Part shown: positions 48,968 to 52,738 of the stretch, piece after piece | Numbering within the stretch: the stretch's first letter is position 1 | Layout of the letters: each line of letters begins with the position of its first letter | IMG/VR virus record: IMGVR_UViG_3300031772_000048 | Location: 1 to 52,738 of that record | Source of the DNA: a virus | Length of the DNA: 52,738 bases | Strand: one strand, 5' to 3' | Program-made: the position numbers and the translations under genes | Notes under the pieces: generated by a model | The model's input: the letters and a program-made list of their open reading frames with translations, nothing else | The model's database searches: none | What the model was told of the DNA's origin: nothing

Positions 48968-49981
48968 ATGAATATGTTCAGCAGCAAAGGCGAAGTAAAC
49001 GCCTCATCTTTTAAAGATGCACTACAGGCATTGGTTAAGTATGCCGCCATTCTCGAAGAGAATGTCCCATCCAATCAAGGTCTAGCTGGTCAAGCAGCAT
49101 TGAGTGATGAAAAGCGTGATGAATTGATTACTCGCGCTATCATGACTCAAGACGGAAAGATTGCACTTGCACAAGCAATGGCAAACCCAATCCGTAGAAA
49201 CTTGGATTACCATGGTATCGCACGTCGTGCCTTGGTTGTTGATCCACTTCCACAAGGTGCAATTCCAACTTACGATAGAGATATCGATGTTGCCGCAGTT
49301 GTTATCTCCTCCAACGGTACTGGCCCAGAGTCCAGAGTCTTTGGTGACAGAGTAGTTGTTCCAGAGTTCGAAATCTACGCGAACCCAACAGTTCGTATCG
49401 CAGAAGTCAAGCGTCGTAGATTTAATGTCATTGACAGAGCTGTTCAAAAGGCACGTCAGGAAATCATGGCTCAAGAAGATGCAAACATCTTTGCCGCCTT
49501 GGATGCCGCTGCCTCAGTTGAGAACACTCTCACTGATATCGCCGATGCAGGTTTGCTCAAGAGAGACCTCGTCGAAATCAAGCAACAAATTGACCGTTGG
49601 GACTTAGTAACCACTAAGTACTTCATGAACATCAACGAGTTCACTGACATCCTCAAGTGGGGATCTGGTGGTGGACAAGGCGTAGGCGGCGGTGATTTCG
49701 ATCCCGTAACCATGCGTGAAGTTCTACAGACCGGCTTGTATGCCCACATCTGGGGTACTGACATTATGGTCAGCAAGATCGTTCCACCAGGAACCATCTA
49801 CGGTGTAGCCGATCCTGAGTTCGTTGGTGTAATGCCAATCCGTCAGGACATCGAAGTTCTACCAGCAGACGAACCAAAGCAGCTTAAGTTGGGCTGGGTT
49901 GTTTCCGAAATCATCGGAATCGCCATTGTCAACCCACGTGGTTGTGCAGCAGGTCGTAAGTCAGTCGTCATCGGCGCCTAA
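48968..49981 (+). CDS. Major capsid protein (HK97-like fold)
   Basis: 337 residues. The sequence has an N-terminal helical arm (EVNASSFKDALQALVKYAAI), then mixed alpha/beta with a long region EIYANPTVRIAEVKRRRFNV (spine and P-domain-like) and a C-terminal part rich in strands (PKQLKLGWVVSEIIGIAIVN). This fits HK97-type capsid proteins of phages with a separate scaffold/protease gene, and its position after the decoration protein and before a strong terminator is typical. Codon use is strongly biased (AAC, ATC, GAC, CCA), as expected for the most abundant protein. The structured leader and TAGGAG RBS upstream probably tune expression. Identity comes from fold pattern and context. Confidence 0.75.
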   Translation: MNMFSSKGEVNASSFKDALQALVKYAAILEENVPSNQGLAGQAALSDEKRDELITRAIMTQDGKIALAQAMANPIRRNLDYHGIARRALVVDPLPQGAIPTYDRDIDVAAVVISSNGTGPESRVFGDRVVVPEFEIYANPTVRIAEVKRRRFNVIDRAVQKARQEIMAQEDANIFAALDAAASVENTLTDIADAGLLKRDLVEIKQQIDRWDLVTTKYFMNINEFTDILKWGSGGGQGVGGGDFDPVTMREVLQTGLYAHIWGTDIMVSKIVPPGTIYGVADPEFVGVMPIRQDIEVLPADEPKQLKLGWVVSEIIGIAIVNPRGCAAGRKSVVIGA

Positions 49982-50004
49982 TAAGCCTGATTGAGTAAGT
50001 TCCG

Positions 50005-50041
50005 AAATGGCCACTAGAGAAATCTAGTGGCCATTTCATTT
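50005..50041 (+). terminator. Strong rho-independent terminator after the capsid gene
   Basis: A perfect 14-base-pair stem, AAATGGCCACTAGA (50005-50018) with TCTAGTGGCCATTT (50023-50036), is capped by a GAAA tetraloop (50019-50022) and followed by CATTTT. It ends the capsid transcription unit and isolates the RelA/SpoT-like gene beyond it. Confidence 0.92.
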
Positions 50042-50055
50042 TCTGGCATACTAAT

Positions 50056-50604
50056 ATGGATACTAAAAAACTTCGTAAAGCTTACATGCAGATTATGCCT
50101 CATTTGAACAAGGCGTTAAAACACGTGCAATCCAAATTATCGGATGTGCCGCCATCAGATTTTGTGTTAGAAACAAATATGAAGCCTTATTCTAGCGTCA
50201 AACGCAAAATGTTGAATAATCATATTCACGATCCTATACAGCTACCCGATTTAGTAAGGGGTAGGCTCTTTTTTTCTAAAGACTATAATCCAAAAGAAGT
50301 TGTAAGTTTACTTAAAAAGATATTCGGGAAGAATATTACTAAAGCAAACAAAAAAGACACCAATGATTGTGGATTAAAATATCCAGGTGTTACTGATGTT
50401 AATTTAGATTGTGATGGTATCCAATTTGAATTACAGCTAATGCCTTTAGAATTCCAGCCACACCAAGAATTATCTCATCAAATTCATGATAAACTGCGTA
50501 GTGATAATGGGAAATTAACCGATAAGCAAAAAGAATTTTTGCGACATATGCACAATAAATTCTTCAAAGTTTTGGATGCTAAATCTAAGGCTTCCGACGA
50601 TTAA
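50056..50604 (+). CDS. RelA/SpoT-like nucleotidyltransferase-fold protein
   Basis: 182 residues. The core has the order found in small alarmone synthetases and related proteins: MKPYSSVKRKM, then DPIQLPDLVRGRLFF with Asp65, an alpha/beta segment, and GIQFELQLMPLEFQPHQELS with Glu125-x-Gln127, followed by a helix with SHQIHDKLR. Known members make (p)ppGpp or, in toxic small synthetases, pyrophosphorylate tRNA or make ppApp. Key loops (the substrate G-loop Tyr and basic ATP-site residues) cannot be verified by eye, so activity is open. It has no ribosome binding site (ATG follows CATACTAAT) and stands just after the capsid terminator. The stop overlaps a small ORF by TAATG. Confidence 0.55.
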   Translation: MDTKKLRKAYMQIMPHLNKALKHVQSKLSDVPPSDFVLETNMKPYSSVKRKMLNNHIHDPIQLPDLVRGRLFFSKDYNPKEVVSLLKKIFGKNITKANKKDTNDCGLKYPGVTDVNLDCDGIQFELQLMPLEFQPHQELSHQIHDKLRSDNGKLTDKQKEFLRHMHNKFFKVLDAKSKASDD

Positions 50605-50720
50605 TGTCAATGTGCGCTCATCCTCAATTTCCTACCACCCATACTAATTGTATAAATTATCGAAAGGACGAGTCCTCCCCAGGGTCAGAATTTTTAGAGG
50701 GAGCTGTAAGATTCTTATAA
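50604..50720 (+). CDS. Candidate 38-residue ORF coupled to the RelA/SpoT-like gene
   Basis: ATG 50604 overlaps the stop of the RelA/SpoT-like gene (TAATG) and the frame runs to TAA 50718-50720. The product starts MSMCAHPQFPTTHTNCINYR, with Cys4, His6, His13 and Cys16 in a spacing that could hold zinc, and ends with SEFLEGAVRFL. It fills part of an otherwise empty 210-base gap. A chance opening of this length is not rare, and this stretch can also form short RNA hairpins, so both readings remain possible. An antitoxin or partner of the neighbouring protein is speculation. Confidence 0.35.
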   Translation: MSMCAHPQFPTTHTNCINYRKDESSPGSEFLEGAVRFL

Positions 50721-50779
50721 GATGAAATGCCTTAAACTGAAAATAACGTGTCAAAATCGTAACCCGTGTAATAAAAAGG

Positions 50780-50785
50780 TATAAT
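50780..50785 (+). promoter_or_regulatory. Consensus -10 box before the neck/tail gene group
   Basis: TATAAT at 50780-50785 is a perfect -10 hexamer, 29 bases before the ATG at 50815. The -35 region is poor. CTTAAACTGAAAAT at 50731-50744, further upstream, resembles the CTTAGACTGA motif of two other intergenic regions. A weak or activator-dependent promoter is likely. Confidence 0.35.
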
Positions 50786-50814
50786 ACTAGAAATCTATTC
50801 AAAGACAGAGGCAA

Positions 50815-51522
50815 ATGAGTTTGTTAGAAGTTACCGAGCTTTACAATTTGATTTCCAGGGGCTCTCAAAATGTGGGCGCCAGGAAACAGTCTATGCTACT
50901 TCGAAAAGAAGCTTTAGCGTCTGTGGAGTCAGGTCAAGGTTTCAATAAAATTGCTTTTGATACTCGTCTTATGGATCAAGAAACAGAATATAATCCACGC
51001 AGAGGTTTGCAAAACTACAATCGTAGTGAGGCTTTTCTTAGTGAGGCGCTTTCAAATAAAGTAAAAAGTTTTGCAAAACTTCGTAAAGTATTAAATCAAC
51101 TTAAAGATGTTTATGGTAAAGAGCACGAATGGCAAGACAGTAATGCTCGCGTTCTTTTAACTACGATAGATAGCGGTTTACGAACTATTGCACAAGATGA
51201 AAATTTTTCTGTTAATCAACCAGGTACCGGTAGCTTTGATTATATTGAAGAGCTATTGAATGTTAGATATCGTTTGACTGTTGATAACCTTACTAGTATG
51301 GGTGACGCCCAACTTAAGAATATCATTTTATCTAAAGATGAAGAATTAATTCGTAAAGATATGAAGCAGGCATTAGAAATTACTAAACAAGATGTAGCTA
51401 AACAAGGATACGATACGTTAATGGAAAAATTGTTTGATGGTTGTCGAGCTAGTGCGGAGAATCCAGATATTGAAAGAACTATTACTATTACCATCAGAGA
51501 CAGATTCAATAAAGAAGGCTAA
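50815..51522 (+). CDS. Protein of unknown function, probable neck or virion protein
   Basis: 235 residues, helical with a central beta-containing portion. It begins MSLLEVTELYNLISRGSQNV and contains charged helices (RKVLNQLKDVYGKEHEWQDS; LKNIILSKDEELIRKDMKQA) with no membrane segment or zinc motif. AGAGG at 50806-50810 is the ribosome binding site. It opens the group of genes after the capsid block, where head-completion and neck proteins usually lie, and is followed three bases later by a beta-rich structural protein. The function is inferred only from that position. Confidence 0.45.
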   Translation: MSLLEVTELYNLISRGSQNVGARKQSMLLRKEALASVESGQGFNKIAFDTRLMDQETEYNPRRGLQNYNRSEAFLSEALSNKVKSFAKLRKVLNQLKDVYGKEHEWQDSNARVLLTTIDSGLRTIAQDENFSVNQPGTGSFDYIEELLNVRYRLTVDNLTSMGDAQLKNIILSKDEELIRKDMKQALEITKQDVAKQGYDTLMEKLFDGCRASAENPDIERTITITIRDRFNKEG

Positions 51523-51525
51523 GCC

Positions 51526-52269
51526 ATGAGTAGCGAGAGCGAATTTGGATATTCATTAAAATATAGTACCCATTTTATTGTCAAGAATATTACCGGGACT
51601 CCTGCCTCTACACTTCATTTAGTGGGAGATAATCCAGCCATCCCGCCTCCATATAGAAAAGCTCCATTTTATGTGTCTCCCAAGAAAACTATTAGCATTT
51701 TTCATTATCCGATTAATGCTGGACAAACTAGAGACTTAATGCAAATTCCAGGAGTACAAGAAGGAGATATTAGGTCTTCTCTTCTTAAAGGTGAAATTAG
51801 GCACAAATTTTTATGTGGAGATATTGAATTAGTATATAGTGATATTAATTTACTTCAGTTTAGTGATGAACAAAGAGCCTGGTTATACAGTTTTGGTTTT
51901 ACAGAAGGTGTTGCTATTGGATGCGATGAAATAGGAGATGATGCGATGGCTTGTATTGATGGCTATATCACTTCTCATCATCCTCCTGGCAGTTTGAATT
52001 ATGCTTGGAGAGAAAAAATTCCTCTTATTGGTTTAAAAAATGGTATTAATAGAACATTCTTTACACCTGATAAATTCATTAATGGATTGTATTTTGGAAA
52101 CCTTTTTCATCTTACGATTGAGCATAATGGAAAAGAACTATATGAAAATATAGACTATACTATTGGAGAGTCAGCGGGACCAGGTACCGGATATGATATG
52201 ATCAATCTAATATCATTTAGTCCAATTAGTGCAAGTTTACTTTATGCAACATATGTTGTTAAAATATAA
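51526..52269 (+). CDS. Beta-rich structural protein, probably neck or tail
   Basis: 247 residues. The middle contains a Gly/Asp-rich acidic stretch (FGFTEGVAIGCDEIGDDAMA). The C-terminal third (KNGINRTFFTPDKFINGLYF, then HNGKELYENIDYTIGESAGP and a string of hydrophobic strands) matches the repeating pattern of many phage virion proteins in which an exposed domain ends with a beta sandwich: NG-IN-R-F-T, then a strand-turn with Y and G, then a closing strand. A tail-associated or connector role is likely. The gene starts three bases after the previous stop. No enzymatic function is indicated. Confidence 0.5.
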   Translation: MSSESEFGYSLKYSTHFIVKNITGTPASTLHLVGDNPAIPPPYRKAPFYVSPKKTISIFHYPINAGQTRDLMQIPGVQEGDIRSSLLKGEIRHKFLCGDIELVYSDINLLQFSDEQRAWLYSFGFTEGVAIGCDEIGDDAMACIDGYITSHHPPGSLNYAWREKIPLIGLKNGINRTFFTPDKFINGLYFGNLFHLTIEHNGKELYENIDYTIGESAGPGTGYDMINLISFSPISASLLYATYVVKI

Positions 52270-52319
52270 TAATAAAGTCACATACTACTTAAGTACAACT
52301 TTATCGATAGGAACTTAAA

Positions 52320-52738
52320 ATGGGATTTTCTAGAAAAAATGCACTAAATCAGGCCTTAGATATAGCCGGCTCATTTACGCAAACTCAAACGTTAACTGAA
52401 GCTGAAGAATTCTCTGGTTACGGTGCCCCACTTACGGGCCAAACTGGTACAGGCGCTGCAATTACTACGGTACTTGCTGGCATTGCTACAGTTACAACTT
52501 TAACTGGTATGACACTGCAAAGTGTTGGTAATATGTTAACCATCTCCAACGCTGTCAACGCGGCTAACAATGGAACTTGGCTTATCGTTACTTTCAACTC
52601 TGCCACCTCGGTTGATATTTCTAATACCGCCGCTGTAGCCAGCGATCCTGGTCTTGCAGGCGGACTTTCTTGGACTGAAAGACAGCCTTACTGTTTAGAA
52701 GATGATATCAACTATACTCGTACGGATCGTAAAAAGAT
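52320..52738 (+). CDS. 5' part of a virion-type gene, cut by the window end
   Basis: The frame from ATG 52320 is open to the last base (139 codons visible). TAGGAA at 52308-52313 is the ribosome binding site. The product starts MGFSRKNALNQALDIAGSFT, then continues with Thr/Gly/Ala-rich beta-type sequence (GTGAAITTVLAGIATVTTLT) and ends in view at ...EDDINYTRTDRKK. Composition and placement suggest another neck or tail structural protein. Its full length and function cannot be judged. Confidence 0.6.
   Translation, partial: MGFSRKNALNQALDIAGSFTQTQTLTEAEEFSGYGAPLTGQTGTGAAITTVLAGIATVTTLTGMTLQSVGNMLTISNAVNAANNGTWLIVTFNSATSVDISNTAAVASDPGLAGGLSWTERQPYCLEDDINYTRTDRKK

Noticed and set aside
49082-49474. 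A 130-codon minus-strand frame inside the capsid gene
   Set aside because: Codon bias of the capsid gene removes stops on the other strand; there is no ribosome binding site, and all flanking genes are on the + strand.
1-52738. TAG recoded as a sense codon
   Set aside because: TAG is absent as stop, but no gene contains an in-frame TAG or looks split by one, so reassignment is not supported here.
1-52738. tRNA genes, integrase, attachment sites
   Set aside because: No cloverleaf-like sequence was noticed in the short gaps and no integrase or recombinase gene is visible; all gaps are 210 bases or shorter.

Overview
The window is one continuous stretch of a large, AT-rich, tailed double-stranded DNA bacteriophage genome (Caudoviricetes). 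The evidence is a large terminase, portal, prohead-protease-like protein and HK97-type major capsid protein next to a self-encoded replication and recombination set. Genes are packed almost end to end. All but one read on the + strand, many joined by ATGA or TAATG overlaps or gaps of a few bases. Shine-Dalgarno sites (AGGAGG, GGAG) and two strong hairpin-plus-T terminators point to a bacterial host. I cannot name the host or the phage genus. Many proteins resemble uncharacterised proteins I associate with uncultivated marine and environmental phages; that is an impression, not a search result.

Layout. (1) 1-14246, replication, recombination and transcription: a DnaE-type DNA polymerase III alpha subunit, an HTH/AT-hook protein, several unknowns, a candidate recombination mediator followed by a RecA/UvsX-like recombinase, a winged-helix protein, a gp32-like single-strand binding protein ending at a strong terminator, a RuvC-type resolvase, a DnaJ-type co-chaperone, a zinc-ribbon protein, a TOPRIM primase without its own zinc domain, and a sigma-region-4-like protein. 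No DnaB-type helicase is visible here. (2) 14372-25370, mostly unrecognised and probably virion or assembly proteins, with a possible small terminase, a nucleotidyltransferase, a zinc-finger protein carrying an N-terminal YFQGGGGVNEPTPG motif, and a degenerate HNH homing endonuclease on the minus strand. (3) 25397-34281: terminase, portal, a transglycosylase-like protein, a dual-specificity phosphatase and helical proteins. (4) 34282-47957: tandem promoter-like sites, then a 1225-residue protease/scaffold-like polyprotein with two internal start sites, repeat-rich and helical proteins, a NUMOD-type fragment of a homing endonuclease, and two proteins with transmembrane segments. (5) 47958-52738: a promoter, a probable decoration protein, a structured RNA leader, the major capsid protein and a strong terminator, then a RelA/SpoT-like protein with a small coupled ORF and the first neck or tail genes, the last cut by the window end.

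How the genes fit together. The first block supplies replication (polymerase, primase, SSB) and recombination (mediator, recombinase, resolvase), with DnaJ perhaps assisting folding or replisome remodelling. The later blocks build the head: the protease-scaffold ORF shapes and matures it, portal and terminase fill it, the transglycosylase and membrane-segment proteins are candidates for DNA entry, and the capsid pair has its own promoter, leader and terminator. Three short protein modules recur in otherwise unrelated proteins: the YFQGGGGVNEPTPG box, a C-terminal GLC module, and a loose helical hairpin. They suggest a shared assembly or targeting code and are the most interesting unexplained signal, together with the nested starts and the RNA leader. 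None of the 54 complete genes or the partial gene whose ends I checked stops with TAG.
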